Of a stretch of DNA of 64,000 nt, positions 55,421-64,000 are shown piece by piece (the stretch's first letter is position 1; every line of letters begins with the position of its first letter). The DNA comes from Schistocerca nitens (Eukaryota > Arthropoda > Insecta > Orthoptera > Acrididae). The translations under genes and the position numbers were made by a program. The notes beneath the pieces are model-generated. The model did not search any database. It had not been told where the DNA came from and saw only the letters and a list, made by a program, of their open reading frames with translations. The DNA lies in the NCBI RefSeq assembly GCF_023898315.1, contig NC_064615.1:731955450-732019449 (forward strand), given 5' to 3'.

Positions 55421-55588
55421 CCAAAAGCTTATATTGTGACAGTCTTTTTATTGTCCCTATTCAGGACTGAGCATCTCTGCCATATGGTGAGTAGCAACTT
55501 TCTTTTTCATAATATTGTAATAAAAGAATCTCTTGCACTTAATTTGGCATTTCCCTGTGTGAGTTTCAGCAACTGAAGGATGTGGAAC

Positions 55589-56900
55589 TTATTCCAAATT
55601 CCTGATCTCCATAAGTTTCTTTTCAGTTGAATCGTTATGAACTGAAAAAGGTGTTTGAAGCTCAGCTGAAAACATCGCAAGAGAGTCATACATTTCAACA
55701 ACAGTAGAAATGTCTACTTCCTTAGCTTGCAGTTTTTTGATTGCCTTTCCAGACTGTTGCAGAATACAGTCCCACACAGATGTTATGAATTTTACATCAA
55801 TACTACTTAACTTTCTAAGAAGACCTTCAGCTACACATCTAATTCTACCACTATCATTTTCTGTAATTGTTCTTAATGAAGAAACACAGATTTCCAATGT
55901 GCATTCAAACTCTTACATGCATCCTCACATGAACACCATCATGTTCTAGATGGTGACTTCAGTGTCACACTGATAGAATCGAAAAATATTTCCAAGATGT
56001 TCCATCTGCCAGTAGAATCTACAGAGAAATTGTATAAACCTAAATTAACTCAAAAAATTGTATTGCAGCTTGTGCAGCTTGTGAGTTAACTAGATTCAGT
56101 GAATGAGACCAGTATGGAATGAAGAAGATTAGAGAGTTTCTGTCCTTGAGTCTTGCTTGCAAGTCTAATACACACTAGATATGGTGGCTACATTCCTGTA
56201 GGACTACACTCTACCACTGTCAAATTGCAATCCATTTAGCTTTAAAGAATTCAAAACTGCTTCAGAAAGCTTCTCTCCAGTGTGAAATAGAAACATCTCT
56301 TTTTAGTACATTTCTTCAATATGTAACTTCATGTTGATGCTGGTTGAGCAACCATTTGTCAATTCTATGCATCTCTTTTCTTCTGTTTTTCTATTTTAAG
56401 AAGCAGACTTTGTGAGATGTATAATTTTCATGTACAGCTACTTGTATTCCAGCATGAGTCCAATCGCTGAAACCAGATGTTGCAAATTGATATGTACAAC
56501 ATGCACAAATCAGTGATTGTTGTCTAGGAGAAAAGACAAGATATTCATTGTTGATAATTTCCCCATTCACCAAAATCCTCAAAAACAATTTTTTGCTGCA
56601 AAATCGTGAGGTCTGTTAGTGAATGACCATGGGAACATAGAAAAATCAGCATTTTTCTTTTGATCAATACCAATTTTAACCAAATAATCCAGTGTCTGGT
56701 CATTGTTTTTCTAATAAAATGGGTCATTATTGGAAACAGGAAAATCCTCTGCTTTAGAGCATGTAGCTTCTTGACATCCTTCTGGAACTTCTTTATTCTG
56801 TTTACCATCCAGAACTCCAATTTCCTCTGCGCTTACAGAGCTACACCATTCATCACTGCTGTTTTGAACCTCAACTTTACCTGAATGTTCACAGACACGC
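55589..56900 (-). pseudogene. hAT transposase remnant (TTF zinc finger / DUF4371 type)
   Basis: Read on the minus strand from high to low coordinates: an N-terminal part with DFAAKNCF-type sequence near 56600; a TTF-type zinc-finger region (56588-56391) with NGEIINNEYLVFSPRQQSLI, CACC, and FATSGFSDWTHA; then degraded core; and finally FITSVWDCILQQSGKAIKKL with LQAKEVDISTVVEMYDSL (55800-55700), a stretch typical of the region between core and dimerisation domain. Many stops. Ends not found. Confidence 0.6.
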
Positions 56901-57789
56901 CTTTACCATTAAAATATAACTCCAATTGCGGTATTTTCTGCAAAAGTTTACTATTCCTCTGTCTTTTTTCTTCAGCTTTCTTTCAATATGCAGTACCACT
57001 GAACCTAGATCATTCATCCATAACAGTACCATGAAATGAAGAAAAAAATCTGCGATGTAGAGTGTTGGAAGCTGAACATATGTAGACTCTGAACTATCTG
57101 GCCTAGTGTGTTGGAAGGTCAAACTGGACAACAGAAAAACCAGATAGTTTGGAGTTTTATAAATTCTCTCTTCCGACCCCAGCCATATCATTAGAAACAT
57201 CCTTTTTTATACCAAAACCCAATTTCATTAACAGTTTCTGACTTCCATAGCCACTATAAGTTTTTTTCTTTTATCACTCCTTTCAATTATGACATGAAAG
57301 ATCGCATAAAATAACAATTTAACAATGCTTGCAATTTAAGGGCTGTGGGATGTGCAGCTGAAGAAGCCTGAGGAAACAAAGAATATGGGGTAGCCAAGAG
57401 ATCTGTTCTCTAAGTGTGTTCATTGTCGTTTGTGAGAAATTTTAAGAATAGTTTTTTGAAGAGAGGTTCCCATAATTTATTCAGTACTATGAGTGTGACT
57501 CCAGATGTATTAGAAGCACAAAAGAAGAACAGAACATTTTGAAAGTTCATGTTGCATTGTAGCTGGCACCTTCTTGCTAAAGCTTTTGAAAAGTACAGAA
57601 TGTACAATAAATTAATCCTTATTTTATTACAGAGAAGTATCATTTTGATAATTAATTAAGTCAGATAGTCCAGAGGCCAGATAGTCATGAGATGATAGTC
57701 AAGAGACCATTGTACTACCAATTTCAATTGGACCAGTTAGTACTCAAATTGCATAACTTAACTTTAAGTTGAAAACTATGTGAAGCATT
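56901..57789. other. Unassigned interval up to the Gypsy LTR
   Basis: Frames at 56889-57200 and 57410-57643 (minus) are open but unfamiliar; the first may be the lost 5' end of the hAT remnant. No other feature. Confidence 0.4.
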
Positions 57790-58004
57790 GTATTGTGTAT
57801 GATGGTGAGGGAATATAGTATAGTTGTAGGTAAACAACTAGAATTCTCTCATATACAGATTTATTCTCACTTAGCTTCTACTCAGATACAAGTCCGGAGG
57901 CTAACTGCCGTTAGCGTCCAACATCCTGCCCCAAAGCCCTCTCCTCAAAGATAGCACACTTGCGCACAGAACAAATATTGATATTTATGGCGCTCTACAC
58001 CACA
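57790..58004 (-). repeat. 3' LTR of the Gypsy element (approximate left border)
   Basis: On the minus strand the LTR starts TGTGGTGTAGAGCGCC at 58004, directly after a polypurine tract. It contains an AATAAA signal (complement at 57866-57871). I place the far end near 57790, about 215 bp, but without the other LTR in the window this border is only approximate. Confidence 0.6.
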
Positions 58005-59748
58005 TAGCCCTCCCCCCCCCCCCCCGCCCAGTATGGAGTACGTCCCTGTGAATGGGGGGGGGGGGGTGAGAAGTTAGGAAGGTAACGCACAGTTCTTCTG
58101 CGTCAGGCGAAACGGTCGACTGGTAGGAGACCGGGGGGGTGAAACCCGGTACGTTGACGGTGAAGTCAGCAAGCGACGCCGGCGGCTGCTGAAGACGATG
58201 TCCCGTCCTGGAGTGGAGGTGTAGCACTTCGTCAGCCGGCAGATGGAAAATCACCTTGCCAGAAGGCCTAACAAAGGCACGCAAATTGCCACATGCAGCA
58301 CTTCTGCTCAATTTAAAGCGGCGCACAACACGAGATTCTGCACTTCCTCCCTCAGTATTGTCACACGTGAGTACCACACACACCGTATCACCATCTACGA
58401 CAACAGATAATTTATATATGTCATCAGGGTGCACATGTGTTGTGAATTCTTGGATGGCACCTGTACGAGCAATGGTAGGGAGGCAGGGAGGTGTGGGAAA
58501 GCCATGGCAGGGGGAAGCATCTGCTAAGAGGGGGGTGGCAGGTGCACTGGACTGCACGGGAGACAACCTCGGGCGATAAGCTGACTGACGAGGGAGCGTG
58601 ACCGAAGGCAACGAGGAGCCAGCGTGGATTGAACGGCGTGACAAAGAGCAGTCCCACGAAGATGGTAACACAATGGTAGAATCCGAGTGGTTGGCAGTTC
58701 GACTGCGAGGGCTGTGAGGAGTGAAGCCCCAAAAAGATTGGCCACTCGAATTAGATGAACGCGGAGAAGGAGCAGTGCTCGGCAGAGAAGCACGCTGTGG
58801 AGAATCAATACCCAAATGCATGGTGTGGGAAGCTGGATGGCCGCTCGAAGCAGGAGTGGGAGGAATAGGGGCAGAATCAGGGAGGTTCACCTGAGGCTCA
58901 ATGAAAGCTGGTTTCACTCGGTTGAGTGAGACCGTGGTTACAGAGTCTTTTATGAGGAGATCCATGTTATTCTCAGAGCGTTTGACGACCTTGTAAGGAC
59001 CTGTGTAGGGCGACTGAAGCGGGACTTTGACTGAGTCATCTCTGAGACACACGTACTCACAAGAGTCTAGCGTGCACGGTACGTACACGTGCGGAGGTGT
59101 ATGAGCAGCCGGAGGTGGTGGCTGAATTTTGCTGCAGTGCAAGTGCACCCGTTCGAGAAGTGAAGGGAGTTCAGAGGGCTGTGGAAGTGGGGTCGGAGTG
59201 ACTAATTCTCCAGGCAAAACCAGAGGTTGCTCATACACAAACTCGGCTACGGAACCCTTGAGGTCTTCCTTGAAAGTCGCACAAAGGCAAAGGAGCACGC
59301 AGGGCAGTGCCTCTGTCCATAGTGAGTCATGGCAACGCAGGGCAGACTTTAAGGTGCGATGCCATCGCTCGACAAGCCCATTGCTTTGGGGGTGGTATGC
59401 AGAAGTATGAATTTTGACAATACCACACATTTTACGTAAGTCAGAGAAAACTGAAGACTCGAATTGTCGCCCCTGGTCAGTGGTGAGGCAAACAGGTGAA
59501 CCAAATCTAGAGATCCACGAATCTAAGAATGCTCGACTTACTGTCTTGGAGGTAATGTTCGGAATAGGCACAGCCTCAGCCCACCGAGTCATCCTGTCAA
59601 TAGCTGTAAACAAGTAACGGAAACCCTCGGAGGGGGTCAAAGGGACTACGAGGTCGACATGAACATGGTGAAACCGGCCTGGCGGTTGGGCAAAACAGCC
59701 AAGGGGTGGAGAAGTGTGCCTGGAAACTTTGTTCTGTTGACACACCAT
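57985..59748 (-). CDS. Gypsy pol: integrase with long C-terminal extension
   Basis: Integrase joins retroelement DNA to the chromosome. The frame holds 587 residues from the ATG at 59748, but the frame is also open upstream to the TGA at 59761-59763, so this is the downstream half of a pol polyprotein. CQQNK (residues 3-7) is the end of the HHCC zinc-binding region. Core residues are D32 (HVDLV), D91 (LTTDQGRQFES) and E127 (GLVERWHR), with 35 between the last two, as usual. SPYTGPYKVVKRSENN (246-261) fits the GPF/Y module. After about residue 285 comes a 300-residue Ser/Pro-rich extension that includes a compact-looking segment (residues about 440-540). The stop lies inside the LTR. The integrase itself is uninterrupted. 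Confidence 0.85.
   Translation of the reverse strand: MVCQQNKVSRHTSPPLGCFAQPPGRFHHVHVDLVVPLTPSEGFRYLFTAIDRMTRWAEAVPIPNITSKTVSRAFLDSWISRFGSPVCLTTDQGRQFESSVFSDLRKMCGIVKIHTSAYHPQSNGLVERWHRTLKSALRCHDSLWTEALPCVLLCLCATFKEDLKGSVAEFVYEQPLVLPGELVTPTPLPQPSELPSLLERVHLHCSKIQPPPPAAHTPPHVYVPCTLDSCEYVCLRDDSVKVPLQSPYTGPYKVVKRSENNMDLLIKDSVTTVSLNRVKPAFIEPQVNLPDSAPIPPTPASSGHPASHTMHLGIDSPQRASLPSTAPSPRSSNSSGQSFWGFTPHSPRSRTANHSDSTIVLPSSWDCSLSRRSIHAGSSLPSVTLPRQSAYRPRLSPVQSSAPATPLLADASPCHGFPTPPCLPTIARTGAIQEFTTHVHPDDIYKLSVVVDGDTVCVVLTCDNTEGGSAESRVVRRFKLSRSAACGNLRAFVRPSGKVIFHLPADEVLHLHSRTGHRLQQPPASLADFTVNVPGFTPPVSYQSTVSPDAEELCVTFLTSHPPPPIHRDVLHTGRGGGGRAMWCRAP
58006..58028 (-). promoter_or_regulatory. Polypurine tract of the Gypsy element
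   Basis: On the minus strand this is a run of G with an A (GGGGGAGGG...), immediately before the LTR start. It would prime plus-strand DNA synthesis. Confidence 0.7.
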
Positions 59749-59760
59749 GCATGCCCTTGC

Positions 59761-61899
59761 TCAAGACTGACAGTCACGGCGCATGTCTCTCCAGACAAAC
59801 CGTTCAGTTACCAGACGGGTGGAAGCTTTGACACCGGGGTGTGTGTGTAGTTTGTCAAAGACCTGGTGTTGAAGGGGCTTAGGTATGAATGGCTGCAACG
59901 GACCAGTCGATTCACCACACCACACTAAGTCAGATATGCCAGGGAAAGTAGAGCGTACCAGTTGGAGAGAGGAGCTGTGGTCTGAAATTAACTGCATGGT
60001 ATCGGGGTCTGCCGATTGCAACCGAGGTAGGTCCGTTAAGTCAATTAAGGTTGTGACAGCACCAACACGCGAGAGAAAATCAGTGACCACATTGTCCGCT
60101 CCTCGGATGTAGCAAACATCATTTGTAAATTGCAAGATGTAATCAATGTGACGAAAGCGTCGTGGGAACGGATCAGCTGCAGGATTTTTTATGGCAGGAA
60201 CCAACGGCTTGTGATCAGTGAGCACATAGAAATCTCGTCCCTCAACATCAGTTCTGAAGTGTCTTACGGCCTCGTAAACTGCAAGTAATTCTCTGTCGAA
60301 TGCTGAGAATTTCTTCTGCGCGTTGTTTAGCTTTTTTGAGAAAAACTGCAGGGGGGTCGTAACATCGTTGTATGTCTGACTCAGTACTGCGCCGATAGCA
60401 TTGTCACTAGCGTCAGTAGTGGTAAAAATTGTGGCGTCTGCCCATGGGTGAGCAATAGTGACAGCGGAGGCCAACAGCTGTTTGAGTTCGTTAAATGCCT
60501 TGTCCATGTCTGGTGTCCATGGTACCTGGCAGGTGCCAGAAGTTTGTGGGCCAGCGAGAGCATCTGTGAGAGGAGCCTGCACCGCAGAAGCGGCTGGCAA
60601 ATGTTTCCGGTAATAATTAACTGTTCTGATGAACCTGCGTAATTCCCTATAGGTCTGAGGGCGTAGCATCTCGAGAACAGGCTTGATCTTGTCCTGTGGT
60701 GGTGTCAGACTGTCCGATGACACAACATAACTTAGGAATGTGACGGATGACTGGTGCAATTGAGTCTTTTTATTGTTCAGTTCAATACCAGCGGCTGCTA
60801 AAATATCCGTCATGACTGGAACACGCTCCTCACTCTGTTCTAAAGTAGAAGCAAAAACCAATATGTCGTCCATGTATACGAAACAAAAGTCTAGATGGGA
60901 TAAAGTTTGATTGATGAAACGCTGCCACGTTTGGGGGGCGTTTTTCAACCCAAACGGCACAAATTTGTATTGGAACAGCCCGAAGGGAGTGGTTATGGCA
61001 GTCTTTTCAATGTCCTCTGGAGCCATAGGAATCTGATGAAATGCGTGCTTACAGTCCAAAACAAAGAAGTACTTTGCACCTGCGAGCGCATGATTGAAGA
61101 CTGCGATGTGTGGAACCGGATATTTATCAATGATGGTGCGGGCATTTAAACGCCTATAGTTTCCGACCATACGCCAAGTACCTTCTTTCTTTTGGTCAAA
61201 CAGGATAGGACTAGCCCAGCAACCGGAAGAAGGTTCAATTATTCCCTTTTGTAACAGATTGTCCAATTGTTCTTTTGCAATTTTCATAAATTCCGGCTTG
61301 AGGTGGCGTGGGCGTTGTGATATGGGCGGCCCATTGGTTAGACGTAACCGATGAACTGTGCCATTAGTGACTACTGCAATATGTGGCGCGGCACGACAGT
61401 CAGATGTCCGTGAAGCGGAGCAGGCAGTGGCGGACGGGCCAAGCTGTGGCGCTGAGGGCGCGGAAGTACAGGTGTGCAACCCGCTCGTAGGCTGCGTAAA
61501 GGCCGCACACGTGTTAACATGGGCGAGGTTGGTACACTGGTTCTTGGTAGTGGGCCGTGCCGCTACGAGCGCTGTAGGCACGAGTGGGTGTGGCTGGACA
61601 GCAGATGGCAGTAGTTCATTGCCACGAGCTTGGCAAGTTAATTGTCCATTTGGAACGCAGGGAGCATGAGCGCTCGGGCATACCCTATCATTACAAAAGG
61701 GGGTGCTGACACAGTTTACAGAGTTCACAACATTGTCGTAAACGTGCGCGGGCACGGGAACACCAGATTGGCACGGACTGACCTTGTCTGTAGCCGACGA
61801 GTAGTCTGCTTGTAGTGCCGCGAGGTGGTGTTGTGTGGAGGCCAACTCGTGGTGTATGTCGCGGAGATGCAGCAGCATTTCCTTACATTCCATCCGCAA
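59761..61899 (-). CDS. Gypsy pol: reverse transcriptase, RNase H, start of integrase
   Basis: The 712-residue frame starts at a non-ATG codon and is really the middle of pol. A Cys/Thr-rich spacer (about 1-190) precedes RT (about 195-395), whose catalytic residues include D282 (VLDCKH) and YMDD at 342-345. RNase H follows with D496, E537 and D562 (TTDASD, RELLA, TDHKP). The integrase zinc-binding segment begins with HTHPGVKASTRLV (about 686). It ends at a single in-frame TGA at 59761-59763, and the same frame continues as the integrase ORF. RT and RNase H motifs are intact by eye. Confidence 0.9.
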   Translation of the reverse strand: MRMECKEMLLHLRDIHHELASTQHHLAALQADYSSATDKVSPCQSGVPVPAHVYDNVVNSVNCVSTPFCNDRVCPSAHAPCVPNGQLTCQARGNELLPSAVQPHPLVPTALVAARPTTKNQCTNLAHVNTCAAFTQPTSGLHTCTSAPSAPQLGPSATACSASRTSDCRAAPHIAVVTNGTVHRLRLTNGPPISQRPRHLKPEFMKIAKEQLDNLLQKGIIEPSSGCWASPILFDQKKEGTWRMVGNYRRLNARTIIDKYPVPHIAVFNHALAGAKYFFVLDCKHAFHQIPMAPEDIEKTAITTPFGLFQYKFVPFGLKNAPQTWQRFINQTLSHLDFCFVYMDDILVFASTLEQSEERVPVMTDILAAAGIELNNKKTQLHQSSVTFLSYVVSSDSLTPPQDKIKPVLEMLRPQTYRELRRFIRTVNYYRKHLPAASAVQAPLTDALAGPQTSGTCQVPWTPDMDKAFNELKQLLASAVTIAHPWADATIFTTTDASDNAIGAVLSQTYNDVTTPLQFFSKKLNNAQKKFSAFDRELLAVYEAVRHFRTDVEGRDFYVLTDHKPLVPAIKNPAADPFPRRFRHIDYILQFTNDVCYIRGADNVVTDFLSRVGAVTTLIDLTDLPRLQSADPDTMQLISDHSSSLQLVRSTFPGISDLVWCGESTGPLQPFIPKPLQHQVFDKLHTHPGVKASTRLVTERFVWRDMRRDCQS

Positions 61900-61902
61900 C
61901 TT

Positions 61903-62481
61903 CTAAGACTTGGCGCACTCCACTAGCCACTTGTTTGTCCAAGATTGCAGCTCCAAGGATAGGTTTACACACTTCTTAGCACAGCACACATGTTTGGTGT
62001 TAGCCGAACTGTCACTCGGCGAAGTGAAAGGAATATGTTTGTTAAGGGAGGGGTAAAACACAGTATTTTGCACAAAATCTAGTGACAACTGATAGTGCTT
62101 GAGGAAATCAATTCCGAGAATAGGTTCTTCAATTGTTGACACTAGAAACGTCCACTCCAGCTTGCACTCGGGCGAAAGTTTCACTGTATACAAAGTGGAA
62201 CCCGAACATTGTAGGGTAGACAAGTTCACTGCACGAAATACTGTTTTGTGTGGTTGCACTTTATTGGTTGCTAGGTGAACCAGCAGCAAAGAGACGTCTG
62301 CGCCAGTGTCTACCAGAAAACATACACCTGATCGTAAATCGCGAACATAGACTCGACCACACGTACTGTTATTGTCCGAAACTGAGTGCAATGTGGGATG
62401 GTGCCCGTTGTTTACATCGCAGGAGGTGGCACCGTAGCCTACCTGTGGTTGGAGTTTGGGTAAGAACACGGTGACTGGCAT
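61903..62481 (-). CDS. Gypsy pol: aspartic protease
   Basis: The ATG at 62481 opens MPVTVFLPKLQPQVG; the frame is also open upstream to the TAG at 62557. The catalytic motif FLVDTGADVSLL lies at residues about 55-66 and the downstream flap and ILGIDFLKHYQLSL at about 121-134, typical of retropepsins. It ends at TAG 61903-61905, one codon before the RT frame starts, in the same frame. The Cys-containing tail (AKKCVNLSLELQ) is unfamiliar. Confidence 0.88.
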   Translation of the reverse strand: MPVTVFLPKLQPQVGYGATSCDVNNGHHPTLHSVSDNNSTCGRVYVRDLRSGVCFLVDTGADVSLLLVHLATNKVQPHKTVFRAVNLSTLQCSGSTLYTVKLSPECKLEWTFLVSTIEEPILGIDFLKHYQLSLDFVQNTVFYPSLNKHIPFTSPSDSSANTKHVCCAKKCVNLSLELQSWTNKWLVECAKS

Positions 62482-62556
62482 TTGCGAGCTTGCTCCCCGA
62501 ATCTCGCGTGGAACAAACAGTAAGGTTGGGCGGGCCTGTGCTCCTGTGGGTAGCTG

Positions 62557-63015
62557 CTAGGTGACGGAGTATGCACCCCAGTCTTCCACAGAGGCCGATG
62601 CACTGTCGTTGCAGGGAGTTGAAGGTGCAGGCAGGGCGGCTAGTTTAACAAACCTGTTATTAGCAACACCAGACATGGGCGTGGCGTCAGAAAGCATCTT
62701 AGTGCGGTCACGTCCAGAATGCAGTGCACGGAGCTCACGTTGCCTGGCGGAGTATGCTCTGTCGGCGGCGTGTAAATGTTCATTTACTGGCCTATCTTCA
62801 TACGCAGAGATTGCAGTCTGGACAGGCAAAGGCAGCTTTTCAGTCCAGATTTCTGCAAGCGTGTCATCAGGCATAACTTGCTCATCGATGAGAAGACGGA
62901 TGCACTCCCACAGCTGGGACGGAAACCTGTCGCCGAGACGCTCTTCGTAGATGAGCTTTCGCACATTTTCTCTCCTGGTTTTAGAGACGCGCTCCAGTAT
63001 TGTCTGTTTCGCCAC
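62557..63015 (-). CDS. Gypsy gag, C-terminal part
   Basis: The frame starts at GTG and continues the gag begun in 62981-63235 after a shift at a 13-G run (63033-63045). It contains ERLGDRFPSQLWECIRLLID and LPLPVQTAISAYED, typical of Gypsy gag C-terminal (capsid) domains. No zinc knuckle (CCHC) is visible. It ends at TAG 62557-62559, and the protease is in the same frame. Confidence 0.75.
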   Translation of the reverse strand: MAKQTILERVSKTRRENVRKLIYEERLGDRFPSQLWECIRLLIDEQVMPDDTLAEIWTEKLPLPVQTAISAYEDRPVNEHLHAADRAYSARQRELRALHSGRDRTKMLSDATPMSGVANNRFVKLAALPAPSTPCNDSASASVEDWGAYSVT

Positions 63016-63235
63016 AGCATACTTCCCTGCTAGGGGGGGGGGGGGCGGGGGAGGGTGCTTTGACCAGATCGTAAATTAAATTGACGCGGTTGTGAAGATG
63101 GTTCATGAGGCAGGCGAAGCGTGCGTCGTCGTCCAAAGCACAGACATTGAACGTTTGCTCAACCAGGTTAAACCAGAACTCCAGGTGAGCGGGTTTGAAG
63201 TCTGGTAATTTCGGCAGATTCGGCACTGCAGTCAC
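62981..63235 (-). CDS. Gypsy gag, capsid N-terminal part
   Basis: MTAVPNLPKLPDFKPAHLEF followed by WFNLVEQTFNVCALDDDARF matches the start of a Gypsy capsid domain. The start ATG overlaps the preceding stop as ATGA (63232-63235). The frame runs through a C-run (proline codons) and is then out of register with the rest of gag, so a single insertion or deletion in the homopolymer may explain the split. Confidence 0.75.
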   Translation of the reverse strand: MTAVPNLPKLPDFKPAHLEFWFNLVEQTFNVCALDDDARFACLMNHLHNRVNLIYDLVKAPSPAPPPPSREVCCGETDNTGARL

Positions 63236-63951
63236 TGCGGAAGTGCGCCTATTACTTCGGACGGAAGTAGAGCATGCAGAAGATTGTGTGTCCGAATTAT
63301 TGGCGTCCTGTAATGCGGGAATTGCGAAATTCGCTTGACGCTGGGGGGGGGGGGGGGGGGCAGCTGAGAAGCGACAGACGCTCGAACGGTGTGAGGATCG
63401 TAGTCAAAATGTGCATTCTCATTGATGTGGTAGCTCGGAGAGAAGCCACAAGTGCTTAAGTACACCGGTGAATGTTCGTTATGCACACAGTATTCACTCG
63501 ACCGTGAGTGGTGGGGCTGGTTGTAGATATCGGAGTAATTACTGTTCAGCACAGAATTGTTGACCTGATTAGAAGCAACACAAGGATCCCACACACGTCC
63601 ACTAGGATGCACACTCGGTGTGATATATGCTGTTTGGTGAGCATTGAGCACCTGTTGACTAGCCAGCGCGGAAGGATACACACGTGGCGGGAGCTGATTC
63701 GAGTTTGAATTTACTACTGGATTTTCCAAAGTAGCAAAACCTCGCTCGATACCACAACCTGTATTGAATTGTGTGTTCGACACAGGAGTAGGAATGTTCC
63801 GACCAACACTCTGTGGAGAACATGTGGGAAGGTCCAGGCTAACAAAGCCAGAGTCCACGACCGTTGGCGGTTGGAAGAAACTGGCGGCACTCGATGAATT
63901 CCACTGCATGTTCTGGCTGAAGGATTCCGAAGATTCTTGCGGCATGTCCAC
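63232..63951 (-). CDS. N-terminal Ser/Pro/Asn-rich ORF of the Gypsy element
   Basis: 239 residues, low in hydrophobic content and rich in Ser, Pro, Asn and Gln (…QLPPPPPPSVKR near the C-terminus, encoded by an 18-nt G/C run at 63343-63360). I recognise no domain. It could be an N-terminal gag extension or a separate first ORF. It may continue beyond the right window edge, and it ends in a 4-bp overlap with the next ORF. Confidence 0.5.
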   Translation of the reverse strand: MDMPQESSESFSQNMQWNSSSAASFFQPPTVVDSGFVSLDLPTCSPQSVGRNIPTPVSNTQFNTGCGIERGFATLENPVVNSNSNQLPPRVYPSALASQQVLNAHQTAYITPSVHPSGRVWDPCVASNQVNNSVLNSNYSDIYNQPHHSRSSEYCVHNEHSPVYLSTCGFSPSYHINENAHFDYDPHTVRASVASQLPPPPPPSVKRISQFPHYRTPIIRTHNLLHALLPSEVIGALPQ

Positions 63952-64000
63952 TATGATGGCAGGAGTGCTGGAGAGATGTTGCTGGAATCCAGGCGGCGGT

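Larger units (their letters stand above)
53554..55530 (+). mobile_element. Penelope-like element, plus strand, RT to 3' end
   Basis: Starting inside the RT, it continues through the linker, a GIY-YIG region and an untranslated 3' region with a (GT)n run, ending with GGTGAGTAGCAACTTTCTTT and an A/T-rich tail. A SINE interrupts it at 54085-54279. The copy is 5'-truncated and joined to an inverted partner, an arrangement typical of Penelope-like pseudo-LTR structures. Confidence 0.75.
57790..64000 (-). mobile_element. Ty3/Gypsy retrotransposon, 3' part (continues beyond window)
   Basis: Order on the minus strand: N-terminal ORF, capsid, protease, RT, RNase H, integrase with extension, polypurine tract, LTR. 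This is the Ty3/Gypsy order. Integrase and RT motifs remind me of the CsRn1/Mdg1-type lineages, but I cannot decide. No envelope-like frame is present between integrase and LTR. The 5' LTR lies outside the window, so insertion age and primer site cannot be judged. Confidence 0.9.

Noticed and set aside
58256..59410. Plus-strand ORFs of about 100 codons across the Gypsy pol
   Set aside because: Shadows of the minus-strand integrase frame.
1..64000. CRISPR array, bacterial operons or prokaryotic origin of the window
   Set aside because: No regularly spaced repeats; SINEs with Pol III boxes, poly(A) tails, LINE, Penelope-like and mariner elements show a eukaryotic, insect-type genome.

Overview
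The window looks like a repeat-dense stretch of a large insect genome, most probably an orthopteran of the locust/grasshopper type (Schistocerca-like). That placement is an inference. It rests on several tRNA-derived SINE families I remember as very abundant in Schistocerca, on Penelope-like, Tc1/mariner, hAT, Gypsy and LINE copies packed side by side, and on long AT-rich stretches with no conserved reading frame. I could not identify any host protein-coding gene. Almost everything that can be named is a transposable element, and many copies are nested or interrupt each other. Clade names below come from recognisable protein motifs and termini, not from a database search.

Layout. 0-10 kb: a foldback MITE carrying tRNA-like sequence in both arms (24-983), a Tc1-like remnant cut by a SINE (1.26-2.53 kb), several SINEs with visible target-site duplications, a dead but end-complete Tc1-like element (5742-6989) and a LINE tail with an exact 243-bp tandem duplication. 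10-16 kb: a three-level nest. A mariner-like element (10239-14054) contains a Tc1-like element (10308-11526) and a hAT-like remnant (about 12095-14030). 16-20.9 kb: a foldback MITE, a Penelope-like element (RT plus GIY-YIG), two LINE tails and a SINE with a triplicated B box. 22.98-26.8 kb: a decayed block that I read as a Maverick/Polinton (adintovirus-like) remnant, with pieces resembling a packaging ATPase, a hydrophobic protein, an adenain-type protease and a structural protein. 27.7-29.6 kb: a LINE with endonuclease and RT. 31-41 kb: mariner fragments, a structurally intact Tc1-like element with a 340-aa transposase (33838-35259), a long-TIR mariner-like element with an intact ORF but a changed first catalytic residue (36272-37819), a THAP-like fragment and another mariner carrying a SINE.

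41-57 kb: tRNA-like repeats, a possible Harbinger fragment, a long-spacer DDE transposase pseudogene (45.8-47.0 kb), a Penelope-like cluster with two head-to-head inverted arrangements (50.6-51.9 and 53.2-55.5 kb) and a hAT remnant. 57.8-64 kb: the 3' part of a minus-strand Ty3/Gypsy element (3' LTR, polypurine tract, integrase, RNase H, RT, protease, gag). It runs off the right edge. Its gag, protease, RT and integrase share one frame and are separated by in-frame stop codons. The intervals 2.9-5.2, 20.9-23.0, 29.6-31.1, 31.8-33.0, 44.4-45.8 and 47.0-50.6 kb hold nothing I can name.

The sequences do not form a cooperating pathway. The relationships are those of nested parasites: autonomous elements supply transposase or RT, and MITEs and SINEs presumably used such machinery in trans. 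Only the Tc1-like element at 33838-35259 looks able to encode its own intact enzyme.
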